Shown: piece by piece, positions 15,850 through 24,312 of the stretch | How positions within the stretch are numbered: the stretch's first letter is position 1 | Layout: each line of letters starts with the position of its first letter | NCBI GenBank assembly: GCA_030668875.1 | Contig: DAOVER010000030.1 | Location: 1-37,848, forward strand | DNA: 37,848 nt | Reading direction: 5' to 3' | Origin: Candidatus Heimdallarchaeota archaeon | Lineage (GTDB): Archaea > Asgardarchaeota > Heimdallarchaeia > Heimdallarchaeales > Heimdallarchaeaceae | Made by a program: the position numbers and the translations under genes | The notes under the pieces: generated by a model | What the model was told of the DNA's origin: nothing | Database searches by the model: none | The model's input: the letters and a program-made list of their open reading frames with translations, nothing else

Positions 15850-17031
15850 TTAAAGAAGATTTAGCTCTTTATGCTTTTCTGCTATTTTTTCTGCCATTGT
15901 GTCTAATGCTTTGAAAATTTCTTCTTTTGGATGACCTTTGGCATAAACAGGTTCTAAAATCTCAACATCCTTTAATCCAGGTACCATACTGACAACTTGA
16001 TCTATTGTCTTTGTAAACCATCCATACGAACCAATTACTGAAATTAGTTTAATTTTTGGTTTCAAGGCATTTAGTAGATAGGCTGCATATACTGCTAATG
16101 GATGGGGACCGCCATGAACTGTAGGAGTACCAAGAATCACTGTAGCAGCATCGACTAGAGTTATAGCAAGTTTTCCTATATCTACAACAGCTAAATCAAA
16201 CTGATGGACAGTCACACCTTTTTTTGCTAATGCACCAACTAAGTATTCTACCATGATTCTTGTGCTTCCGTGCATGGATACATAAGGAATAACAGCAACA
16301 TTTTTTGGTGTATCTGCAATCCAATCTTCATAAGCATCTATTATAAACGATGGTTTGTCATAAATAGGTCCATGACTGGGAGCTATCAGTTGTATTTCCA
16401 ATTGTTTTACTTTCTCAATGTTTTTTCGAATAATTTTGCTAAAAGGCATCATTATTTCTGCAAAATATCTTTTAGCAGCTTCATAGACTAATCCTTCATC
16501 TTTAACATAGAGATCGGTTGTTGCAACATGTGAACCAAAGAAGTCACAAGAAAAGAGTATTTTATCTTCTATAAGGTAGGAAACCATTGTTTCTGGCCAA
16601 TGAACCCATGGAGTATGGATGAATTTTAATGTTTTATCACCTAAACCAATTTCCTCCCCGTCTTCTACAATCTGTATTTGTTCTAGAGAAATTAACAAAT
16701 GATCTATCAACATCTCTTTTCCTTTTTTAGTTGCGAGAACTTTAGCTGATGGATATTTCTTAAGAACAGCTGGTATTAACCCTGAATGATCTTGTTCTGT
16801 ATGGTGAGATACAATGTAATCAATTTTTTCAACATCTTTCAATTGAAAGAAAAACGTATCTGTCATGCTTGGATCTACAGTGTCGAGCAAAACGGTTTTT
16901 TCACTTCCTTGAATCAAATATGAATTATAACTAGTTCCATCTGGAAGAGGTATAAGCGAATCAAATAACCTTCTATCCCAATCAATTCCACCTAACCAAT
17001 AAACATTTTCGATTATCTTTCGTTTTTTCAT
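15850..17031 (-). CDS. fprA: Flavodiiron protein (A-type flavoprotein)
   Basis: The protein has 393 residues from the ATG at 17029-17031; an upstream in-frame ATG at 17076 would add a hydrophobic stretch not found in the family. The N-terminal metallo-beta-lactamase-like domain carries the diiron ligands: HHTEQDH (His77, Glu79, Asp81, His82), His144 in WVHWPE, Asp163 in SCDFFGSH and His220 in APSHGP. The C-terminal flavodoxin domain starts near residue 245 (VIPYVSMHGSTRIM, the FMN phosphate loop). Flavodiiron proteins reduce oxygen to water or nitric oxide to nitrous oxide; in anaerobic archaea the electrons often come from F420H2. It probably protects an anaerobe against oxygen. A relic of a second copy's 3' end lies at 14502-14550. 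Confidence 0.9.
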   Translation of the reverse strand: MKKRKIIENVYWLGGIDWDRRLFDSLIPLPDGTSYNSYLIQGSEKTVLLDTVDPSMTDTFFFQLKDVEKIDYIVSHHTEQDHSGLIPAVLKKYPSAKVLATKKGKEMLIDHLLISLEQIQIVEDGEEIGLGDKTLKFIHTPWVHWPETMVSYLIEDKILFSCDFFGSHVATTDLYVKDEGLVYEAAKRYFAEIMMPFSKIIRKNIEKVKQLEIQLIAPSHGPIYDKPSFIIDAYEDWIADTPKNVAVIPYVSMHGSTRIMVEYLVGALAKKGVTVHQFDLAVVDIGKLAITLVDAATVILGTPTVHGGPHPLAVYAAYLLNALKPKIKLISVIGSYGWFTKTIDQVVSMVPGLKDVEILEPVYAKGHPKEEIFKALDTMAEKIAEKHKELNLL

Positions 17032-17168
17032 GTGAAATAAAAAAAATAGGAGTATATAACTTATTCTTAAGGACAATTATATCTAAAATTGATCTCATAC
17101 TTGGAAGAAAAAGTGATTGTAGAAACATTCTTCTTTATTCCATTATTTGTGGGAAATAGAAAGTTACA

Positions 17169-17180
17169 TAGGTATACCTA
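17169..17180. promoter_or_regulatory. Perfect 12-bp palindrome between divergent genes
   Basis: TAGGTATACCTA reads the same on both strands and lies in the 268-bp gap between the flavodiiron gene (leftward, from 17031) and the DUF6544-like gene (rightward, from 17300). It could be an operator. There is only one copy and the region is AT-rich, so chance is possible. Confidence 0.25.
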
Positions 17181-17299
17181 ATCTTCTAATCCTATTACAC
17201 TTTACAAAACTCTTTCACTTGTGATTATCACTACATCCTTCATATATGTATTCAGCAATAAACTTAAGGTGAATATTGTACTATTTCACTTGAAAAATT

Positions 17300-18400
17300 A
17301 TGCGAAAAATCATGTTTGCAGCTTTAGTTGTGATTCATGGTTTCATTCACCTTTTAGGATTTTTTAAAGCATTCAATTTAGCTGATATTAGTTTGTTAAC
17401 ACAAAGTATTTCAAAACCACTAGGGATTCTTTGGTTGCTTGCAGCAATCATCTTTTTGACAGTAGTTGTTTTGTATTTGTTAAAGAGCGGATGGTGGTGG
17501 ATTCCAGCAGTTTTAGCAATTATTCTCTCTCAAACATTGATCATATCTTCGTGGGTAGATTCTCAATTTGGAACATTGGCTAATATATTAATTCTTCCTG
17601 TTTCAATTGTTGGATTTGCTACTTGGCTTTTCAATTTAAAAGTGAAACAGGAAAAGAAAGAGGTTTTATTGCAATCTTCCCCACAAGACAAAACTTTGAT
17701 CACCGAAGAAAACATATCTAATTTACCAAGTCCTGTGCAAAACTGGCTTAAAAATTCAGGAATTGTGGTAAAAGAAAAGATACGAACAGCCTATCTCAAA
17801 CAAAGTGGACTTATGAGATTAAAACCTAATCAAGAGAAATGGATTAAAGTAGAAGCTGAACAATATATTACAAATAACCCTTCATTTATTTGGAAGGCTA
17901 ACTTGTCTATGATACCATTGATAAATGTCGTTGGTAGAGATCTTTATCTTCATGGTCAAGGAAGTATGAAGATTAAAATTGCTTCAATTATACCCGTCGT
18001 TAATGTTTCGAATAACGACAAACTCAACCAAGCTACACTACAACGTTATTTAGGAGAAATTGTTTGGTTTCCTTCTGCTGCAATTAGTCCATATATTAGC
18101 TGGGAAGAAATAGATGATCTTTCTGCTAAAGCAACAATGACATTTAATGATGTTTCGGGTGATGCAGTATTTCATTTTAATGAAAAAGGCGATTTGGATA
18201 AATTTACCGCACAAAGGTATTATGAAACTGATGAAAGTGCTGAATTGAAAGAATGGATTGCTGAAGTAAAGGAAACGAATATTGTAAATGGTGTTAGAAT
18301 ACCTACAAAATTAGAAATTTCTTGGGTTCTGGATACAGGTGTATTTACTTGGTATAAATTTGAAGTGTTTGATATTGAATACAATCAAGACGATTCCTAA
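17300..18400 (+). CDS. DUF6544-like membrane protein
   Basis: The protein has 366 residues. Four hydrophobic segments fill the first 110 or so residues, beginning with VVIHGFIHLLGFFKAF, an opening I know from DUF6544 proteins. The soluble C-terminal domain shows the family's order of motifs. SNLPSPVQNWLKNSG is followed by QSGLMRL and a Lys/Trp-rich strand (QEKWIKVEAEQYI). PSFIWKA, a GRDLYLHGQGSM turn, and RYLGEIVWFPSA with ISWEEI complete the set. The function of this family is not known to me. It is read divergently from the flavodiiron gene, but no functional link follows from that. Confidence 0.75.
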   Translation: MRKIMFAALVVIHGFIHLLGFFKAFNLADISLLTQSISKPLGILWLLAAIIFLTVVVLYLLKSGWWWIPAVLAIILSQTLIISSWVDSQFGTLANILILPVSIVGFATWLFNLKVKQEKKEVLLQSSPQDKTLITEENISNLPSPVQNWLKNSGIVVKEKIRTAYLKQSGLMRLKPNQEKWIKVEAEQYITNNPSFIWKANLSMIPLINVVGRDLYLHGQGSMKIKIASIIPVVNVSNNDKLNQATLQRYLGEIVWFPSAAISPYISWEEIDDLSAKATMTFNDVSGDAVFHFNEKGDLDKFTAQRYYETDESAELKEWIAEVKETNIVNGVRIPTKLEISWVLDTGVFTWYKFEVFDIEYNQDDS

Positions 18401-18447
18401 TTCTATTATGACAATGCAATATTTCTTTATTTTTTTAGTTAATAAAA

Positions 18448-18632
18448 CTGAGAACTTAATCAAATATTTAATTCTCCTGACTTAACTTCTATAATTGGGT
18501 TTGTAGTGCTAATTATAGTGACTATTGGTGTTATTTTTATGACTAGGTTTGTAAAAAATACAAACATAGAGATGAAAAAGGTTCGATTCTTGGGAATGTT
18601 TAATTTAGTTCTTCATTATATTCTGCTCTGGT
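18448..18632 (+). pseudogene. Possible 3' relic of a membrane-anchored protein gene
   Basis: An open plus-strand frame after an in-frame TGA encodes SPDLTSIIGFVVLIIVTIGV and on through a hydrophobic helix, then a basic segment (FVKNTNIEMKKVR). This order matches the C-terminal anchors of other exported proteins here. No start is seen and the frame runs on into the 3' end of the opposing CGGC gene before reaching a stop. It may be a leftover gene end; chance cannot be excluded. The rest of 18401-18599 shows only T-rich sequence that could end transcription of the preceding gene. Confidence 0.25.
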
Positions 18633-19064
18633 AGAATCATATTTTTTCGCTTCATCTGGGTCTGTTAGATTATTCCAATACTCCTTATATCTGCTAGGGA
18701 TGTCTTGAATGTTTTCGTGATTGAGTATATAATTAGTGGGCATAGGGTGAGTTCCTATCTCTACCTTAACTCTTATATTCTTCTCAATATGATTTTTGAA
18801 AACATCTATGTTAGGACATGGAGGGTATCCGGCTAACATACCAGTTGCAAAATGTATAACGTTTGCACCATAATTTTTCATTCCTGAAGCAACATATTCA
18901 ATATTGCCTCCTGGGCACCCACCACAAGTTGAGTAACCAATTACTTCCACTTCTTCTTTACCATACCTTTTAAAAGCGCCATCTCGTTCTCTAACAGCCC
19001 TGAAACATTTCCCTCCATTGCAAGTTTTATAACGATCACAAATAATAATGCCTATTCTTTTCAT
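18600..19064 (-). CDS. CGGC-domain protein (putative metal-binding)
   Basis: The protein has 154 residues with no signal peptide. It begins with KRIGIIICDRYKTCNGGKC, has the naming motif STCGGCPGGN at about residues 45-54, then NVIHFATGMLAGYPPCP. Cys9, Cys15, Cys20, Cys47, Cys50, His71 and Cys83 are the potential metal ligands. All these elements match the CGGC domain family of small proteins found mostly in anaerobic archaea and bacteria. They are thought to bind metal, perhaps with a redox role; no function is established as far as I know. The C-terminal 30 residues are polar and probably variable. Confidence 0.85.
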   Translation of the reverse strand: MKRIGIIICDRYKTCNGGKCFRAVRERDGAFKRYGKEEVEVIGYSTCGGCPGGNIEYVASGMKNYGANVIHFATGMLAGYPPCPNIDVFKNHIEKNIRVKVEIGTHPMPTNYILNHENIQDIPSRYKEYWNNLTDPDEAKKYDSTRAEYNEELN

Positions 19065-19306
19065 CTTAAATCGTAATGAAAATTAATTAAAATGATTTAA
19101 ACCTTATTCATTGACTCTATTTGTTTGATATAGTAAAAAATGAAAATCATTCCAGCTAAATCTTTTTTTTAGTTCTATAATTAGAAATTGTTTTTTTAAT
19201 TTAAAAACTTATGATTTTTCCTTTTTTACTTTCCCAAATCTCAATGTCCTTCCTTCTGTAATTGCGTTTTAGATTATCTAATTAAAAAAAAGAAAGAGAA
19301 AAAAAA

Positions 19307-21950
19307 TTATTTTTTAGGTTTCTTAATTAGTTTGACAATAGTAAAAACTCCCCAGATTGATGCTACTGCTCCTGCACCAACGAGTGTACCCCAACTTTGG
19401 AAAAATGAAACAAATGATGATGGAATTGTTAAGTCTATAGTAAAATTGTAACAATGGTTGTTTCCTGCATTATCATAAGCTACAACCGTGATGTTGTGTG
19501 GACCACTATCTTGTTGAATACTAGTGTCCCAGTTATATTCGTAGATAGTATCTTCTTGAGGTGTTGTAAGAGTAGCAATCAATTGAAGATTATCAATAAC
19601 CTCAACCTTTTGTATACCACTTCCAATATCAGAAGCATTGATTTTGATGTTTGTTATACCAATCGATGGAGAGGTTGCGAGATCAACTATTACCACGTTT
19701 GGTTCTATGTCATCTATTATTTCGTATGAATAAAATGCTCCTGAATTGTCATCTACTCTTAGATTCCCTTTTGTATCAAGTAATTCAAACCTAAACTGAA
19801 CGTTTGTTCCATAGTCAAAAGCTGGTAGTGTAACCTCATAATTACCCATATACGGAATACAAGGTAATCCGACCCAGTTTGATTCATACAGGTAGAAAAG
19901 GTTAATCTCTTCAATTTCTGATAGTAAATCTTCTGCAAAGATATCCATCTTAACTTTATCGTAGTAGGTGGGGGTATCCAAAATTTCCCACGAGAGTAAT
20001 TCTGGTCCATTTGTGTCTTTTACAAAGTTCATATCATCAAACATTACTGAAACATAACTACCTGTGCCATATGCTGCTGCAACTAATTCTACCCTAGTTA
20101 GATTCCAAAGTTCATCTCCAAAAGCATTAGAAGCATCTTTACTAATATCTCGAACTAAATTATTCCATACTCCAGTTTGGTTAAATTGTTTAACCAAATA
20201 GCATTGGGTGCTACTTGTATTTGTAAAAGATGCTACTTGCCCAGCTCCAAGAATGTAGTGGATATTATAACCTCCTTCAAATGTTAATTTTATAGTGGAA
20301 AAGGAATTCGTTACTGCATCAATAGAGTTCAATTTCCACCAAAAATCTGTATAGAGATTGTCTCTGACGTAGAACATCAGATTTCTATATAGTGAAACTT
20401 CGCCATAATTTTCAAAGGATGTGAGATTAGCTCCCCAAATTCTGCTATGGCTGTCATCTGTTGAAGATATGTGTGTTTCAGTAGAGCTAGTACTCCAGCT
20501 TGTAATAGGAACAGAAGGAGTTCTATACCATTCTTCTTCAAAAGAAGGATCAGCTAAAGGATAAGTGTTGATTTGTAAATCATCGATTAATAAATTAACT
20601 GTGGAATTTGCATAGTATCCAGAATTAGTAATCAAACTAAGACTAGTAATAACTTGATTACTTAAATTAAAGGCTTCGTAAAGCTCAAACATATCAATGT
20701 GAAAATGATTCCAAGCCCCTTTTACGCTAGATAAAGAGGTGTTCAAGTAATAATACTCGTAAGTTGGTTGGGAGTAATTTGACCAAGGAATTTCATCTTG
20801 ACCACTTCCTAAAAACCAGTAAAAATAGCTTTGATAACTTTCATTTTGCCCTTGTAAATAGAAATATGCATATTGTTCAGTACCACCGTTTAAAACATCT
20901 GTATATTTCCAATCAAAGTCTATCTCCACCATTCCAGGTGATGAAGGATAGTATCCCCTCCTAAACGTTTCATAGGATGACATAGAGTAAGAAATAGAAC
21001 TTGATGAACTTGAACTTGCGTAGTAAGAATTTGCTGTCAAATTCAAAGATTTATCTCCTTCTATTGAATCATCACTTAATCCAATGTACCCTCTTCCTTC
21101 TTTGTTACCTGCCCAACTTGATCCTGTCCCTGTTTCAAAATCTCCATTATCAGCTAAATAGTTGAAGGAAGAATCATTTTGCATACTAACGTCGTCTATA
21201 ACTAGTTCAGTGAAACCAGTACCATGATACGGTGAAGTTGAGTAGAAATATATGTAATATACATATACTGTAGAAGAAACACTTCCAAAAGCTTGTTCAA
21301 AATCATTTGTAACATTTCTTTGTGCTAAATGTTGCCAACTAGCTGCAGGTCTAATCATATTGAAATATGCTCGATAAGTGTCATTCGTCATCGAAAAGGA
21401 AGATGCTGATAAATAATAGTTTATAGTATACCATTGAAAAATAGCTGGATCAAATATTCTTAGTCTCGCATAAGAACTACCTCCAATAGTTATATCTGGA
21501 TTAGCAACTGTATTCCACCAAAAATCTAAAGATATATTCTCAGCTAAATTCGGTAAAAAAGGTTGACTATAATATCCCCAAATTATGTAATTAGTTGCAC
21601 CACTAATTTTTGTTCCCTCACACGAAGAGTACCCTGAATATAAACCATTATGTGTTAGTGATTGATAGTTAAGTTCACTGTAAGAGTTGCTGCTAATAGA
21701 ATGGTCCATACGTTCAGGTAGGCCTTCAGGAGTTGACTCTTCAAAGTTCCCATTAGGAATAATATTCGTCCATAATTGTTCTTCTCCTCCAGCTCCTACT
21801 GCTGCAAAAATTTGATTTATTTTACTCTGCTGGGGAGAATTGTTTGTTGTGGATATTTGTTTACCTAATACTAGATCTGAAGTAACTGTTGAAATAAAAA
21901 AAAATCGTAAGTAGGAAAACTGCTAAAATAGTTTTACTTTTCTTTTTCAT
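19307..21950 (-). CDS. Large multi-module surface protein, signal peptide out of frame at a poly-A/T run
   Basis: The main frame ends at 19307 and is open back beyond the ATG at 21707-21709. Upstream sequence still codes (QIFAAVGAGGEEQLWTN, then NGNFEES) and reaches a run of nine A on the plus strand (21896-21904), where a one-base shift is needed. With eight bases the gene would start at the ATG at 21948-21950 with an excellent signal peptide (KKKSKTILAVFLLTIFF) and give about 880 residues. Three modules each open with a NGNFE/NGDFE/DPSFE motif, as in jelly-roll carbohydrate-binding domains. Two Ig-like segments follow (from about PELLSWEI and from IEPNVVIV), then a membrane helix and KLIKKPKK. 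It is probably a surface adhesin or glycan binder. Confidence 0.7.
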
Positions 21951-22129
21951 TATATCGCCTTTTATTGTATTTAATTGGATAATTACCTTTTTAAGATAAT
22001 CATCTAAAATATATAAAGTTTCTTTGTAACTGTTTTAAATCATGAAAATTAGTTTTTAAGAAAAAAAAGGAGGAAAAATATTATATTATATTATTTTTCA
22101 TTTCGATTCACTTATGACATGAATTGTGT

Positions 22130-22300
22130 ACAAATTCTTTAGAAGTGCCTGAGCACATCATGGAGACGCCACATCCCCTCCTACACCGCCCACATCTTCT
22201 TTCAAAGGTGCTTACGGTTCGCTTTTGGATGTTCGTTGGATGTAGCCCCGAGGATCATCATGTAATTGATGCATAGCTACAATCCTTAAATTTATAATCT
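22130..22300. ncRNA. GC-rich foldable block, possible structured RNA or relic of foreign DNA
   Basis: About 120 bases (22141-22260) are near half G+C, against about one third around them, and no known protein is encoded. A hairpin GTGC-CTGA-GCAC lies at the left end. At the right end GGATGTAGC can pair with GCTACAATCC (one bulge), enclosing a second hairpin CATCA-TGTAAT-TGATG. Raised G+C with pairing is typical of structured RNA in AT-rich genomes. I could not match it to SRP RNA, RNase P RNA, tRNA or rRNA. A plus-strand open frame of about 50 codons spans it, with unusual composition, so a fragment of acquired DNA is also possible. Strand is undecided. Confidence 0.35.
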
Positions 22301-22460
22301 ACACTACCCTACTTAAACTCCAAAAAAATGTACAAAAAGTATGTTGTAAACAGATGAAATGAGCCTTAAATTTGAAGTTTTTGGTTTTCAAAAGTTTATA
22401 ATTGTATTAACTGTTAATCTCAATAGATTAAAAACACAAGATAAATAAAGCATAAAGAGA

Positions 22461-22577
22461 AAAAAAAGCAGGAAGTCTCTGTGCAAATTGTGTTTTAAGA
22501 GACAAAGGAATTTCGTCTCGAAATTTCACAATCTCCAAGAGATTAGGGGAGGATTAATCCTCTCCCACTCCTTCTAA
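22461..22577 (-). ncRNA. Four successive hairpins ending in a T8 tract (minus strand)
   Basis: Read on the minus strand, after the 16-codon ORF come four hairpins: GAGGATTAATCCTC, a 14-bp palindrome with flanking GGG/CCC pairs (22546-22566); AATCTC-loop-GAGATT (22530-22544); a 9-bp stem closed by TCT (22507-22527, arms GAATTTCG type); and AGAGAC pairing with GTCTCT (22475-22503). A T8 tract (plus-strand A8, 22461-22468) then follows. AGAGAC at 22498-22503 could instead pair with GTCTC at 22515-22519, giving two alternative folds. This looks like the structured 3' end of a small transcript, possibly a regulatory RNA. No expression evidence exists. Confidence 0.4.
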
Positions 22578-22628
22578 TTATGGTGGCCAAAATTCTGGCT
22601 CGTCAGGGTCTCCACCGGGACTAAACAT
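22578..22628 (-). CDS. Possible 16-residue peptide with a strong ribosome binding site
   Basis: The ATG at 22626-22628 and the TAA at 22578-22580 enclose 16 codons encoding MFSPGGDPDEPEFWPP. On the same strand AAGGAGGTG (22638-22646) lies about 11 nt before the ATG, the strongest anti-Shine-Dalgarno match I noticed in the window. The peptide is acidic, Pro/Gly-rich and without a signal sequence. Directly downstream on the same strand are four hairpins and a T8 tract. It could be a leader peptide, a small signalling or toxin-like peptide, or a chance frame. I do not recognise it. Confidence 0.35.
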   Translation of the reverse strand: MFSPGGDPDEPEFWPP

Positions 22629-22750
22629 CTTTCCATGCACCTCCTTATGTCACTATTGTTTGGAAGACAACAAGGAGGGATCTTCTATGTCAAAAAGGAC
22701 GAAACTTGGCTTTTTACCCCTCTTCAGTCTGTAAGATGCTGTTTTAGCTG

Positions 22751-22768
22751 TCGGGTATTTTTACCCGA
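22751..22768. promoter_or_regulatory. Perfect inverted repeat upstream of the two-gene unknown operon
   Basis: TCGGGTA-TTTT-TACCCGA is a perfect 7-bp inverted repeat. It lies about 26 bp upstream of the TATA-like TTAATAAAAC-type sequence that precedes the operon, which is a usual place for an activator or repressor site. Because the first gene of the operon encodes a protein with predicted helix-turn-helix segments, autoregulation is a reasonable guess. Confidence 0.45.
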
Positions 22769-22793
22769 TACTCCATCATATGAAGGAAAATCG

Positions 22794-22803
22794 TTAAATA
22801 AAA
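22794..22803 (+). promoter_or_regulatory. TATA-like box for a leaderless start
   Basis: TTAAATAAAA is centred about 27 nt before the ATG at 22825, the spacing expected when transcription begins at or next to the start codon. There is no ribosome binding site before this ATG, which supports a leaderless mRNA. Confidence 0.45.
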
Positions 22804-22824
22804 CAAAAAACTCTATAGATTGCC

Positions 22825-24312
22825 ATGTCTGGCATTACAAATCAGAATCTTGTAATTAGATTGGAGGAAGCGGAAAAAATCTTGGAGGATGATTATACTC
22901 AATTCCATAGTATTATAGTTGACAATTATATCCAGTATGAATCTCCATTGTGGGACATAGCTTGCTTTCTGACCTTCTATGAACTTTCACCTAAATCAGT
23001 AAAAAGGCAGAAATGGGTGGAATACTGGTTCAAATTCAGTAAAACAAGAAGATACAAGAATCTAGTTTACATGGTTCCAGCCAGCTATGTTGCATTATCT
23101 GATTTGCGTAAAGCCAAAGACTTTTTCGTCGATCTTTTAGAACAAAGCAGAAAATCAGTGAAAGAGTTAGCTTGGGAAACTTTCCTATCTATTTTCTATC
23201 AATTCAGAGCATCTGTCAAACCCTCATTCAATAAAAGAGAATTTACAGTGTTTAAGACAATTCTAGATAGACAAACAATGGTTTCAAGCGAACTTAAAGA
23301 TTACTTAGATATTGATCTCTCCAATATTTCAAAATATAAAACTATCGTAGAATACAAGAGAGTCTTACATCAAGGTATATCATTAAATTATCACAAACTT
23401 GATCTTTCAGTATATGGTTTGATGTTCGAATACCCTCTGACTAAGGATATTGACCTTTACTCTGAATTGTCAAATAGTGTGTTTTTTCATTCTTTGTATA
23501 CTGGAAATGTTGGATGCAGATCCGCTCTCTCATATTTTGTTGCTCCTAGACATAAAAAGGTGGAAGAAGACTTCAATAAATTATCAAAGAGAATAAGTAA
23601 AAATAATCATATCCCTTACTCTCGTATTTTACGGTTTCTAACAGAAACCAGATTAAAATCATTTAATTGTGGTATTTACGATTTTAAGAATGGACATTGG
23701 ACACTCAATCCTCAAAATCTTCAGTTTACGCTTCAAGATTATGATTCAAGATTAATAGAAACAGTACCCATCCTAACACGTGATTTTGAGAACTGTGATT
23801 ATGAAAAACTAAAATTGAATAAAACGGGTCTTGATATCTTAAATCACATACTAGCAAATATGCATCTGTCGATAAGGGATATAGTCAGTGATCTTGGATT
23901 AACAGAAAAGGAAGTAAAGAAACAAGTTGATAATCTTCGAAAAAACGAGTTGTACAAATTAAGATACAACCCCTTATTCGTGTTTGGCTTAAAACATATT
24001 ATCATATTTCTTCATGATTCTCATAAAAATCAGCATGAGATCCATAAGACTCTATCCTTTTTCCCAGAAGTATATAGTGAACAATATGTATCTAAAGGAA
24101 AAAATGGTCTTTACATTGTTCTTAGGATCCCTTATGAGCTTGTAGTTGATGCAATTGAGTCTCTTACTAACTTTTTCAAAGGAAAAATAGAGAATCTTTT
24201 CATTGTTGACCAAATGATTACAACAAGATATCAGTTGCCTGTAGATAGATATGAAACAGTTTTTCAGGAGTGGAAATACTCTTCTGAAGATATTTTGGGA
24301 GTTGATTTTTGA
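22825..24312 (+). CDS. Unknown protein with two predicted helix-turn-helix segments, operon gene 1
   Basis: The protein has 495 residues, soluble, with no signal peptide or membrane helix. I do not recognise the family. Two segments look like winged helix-turn-helix folds. One is around residues 143-180 (EFTVFKTILDR, then MVSSELKDYLDIDLSNISKY). The other is around 340-400, where LNKTGLDILNHILANMHLSI is followed by DLGLTEKEVKKQVDNLRKNEL, resembling Lrp/AsnC or TrmB N-terminal domains. The last 100 residues (GLKHIIIFLHDS onward) alternate strands and helices, as an Lrp-type ligand-binding domain would. It is therefore probably a multi-domain regulator. The TGA overlaps the next ATG (TGATG), so both proteins are made together. 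Confidence 0.7.
   Translation: MSGITNQNLVIRLEEAEKILEDDYTQFHSIIVDNYIQYESPLWDIACFLTFYELSPKSVKRQKWVEYWFKFSKTRRYKNLVYMVPASYVALSDLRKAKDFFVDLLEQSRKSVKELAWETFLSIFYQFRASVKPSFNKREFTVFKTILDRQTMVSSELKDYLDIDLSNISKYKTIVEYKRVLHQGISLNYHKLDLSVYGLMFEYPLTKDIDLYSELSNSVFFHSLYTGNVGCRSALSYFVAPRHKKVEEDFNKLSKRISKNNHIPYSRILRFLTETRLKSFNCGIYDFKNGHWTLNPQNLQFTLQDYDSRLIETVPILTRDFENCDYEKLKLNKTGLDILNHILANMHLSIRDIVSDLGLTEKEVKKQVDNLRKNELYKLRYNPLFVFGLKHIIIFLHDSHKNQHEIHKTLSFFPEVYSEQYVSKGKNGLYIVLRIPYELVVDAIESLTNFFKGKIENLFIVDQMITTRYQLPVDRYETVFQEWKYSSEDILGVDF

Noticed and set aside
15612..15914. 100-codon hydrophobic plus-strand frame
   Set aside because: Runs antisense into the flavodiiron gene, lacks a ribosome binding site and has the composition of AT-rich noise.
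18585..18600. GGTTCGATTC resembling a tRNA T-arm
   Set aside because: No matching acceptor, D or anticodon arms within tRNA distance on either side.
22130..22300. RNase P RNA, SRP RNA or C/D-box RNA in the GC-rich block
   Set aside because: The conserved core sequences of RNase P and SRP RNA are absent. An ATGATGA on the minus strand resembles a C box, but no suitable D box follows.
22635..22859. 74-codon plus-strand open frame before the unknown operon
   Set aside because: It overlaps the start of the operon gene, lies opposite the strong minus-strand ribosome binding site, and has no initiation signal of its own. Its Cys-rich look is probably chance.
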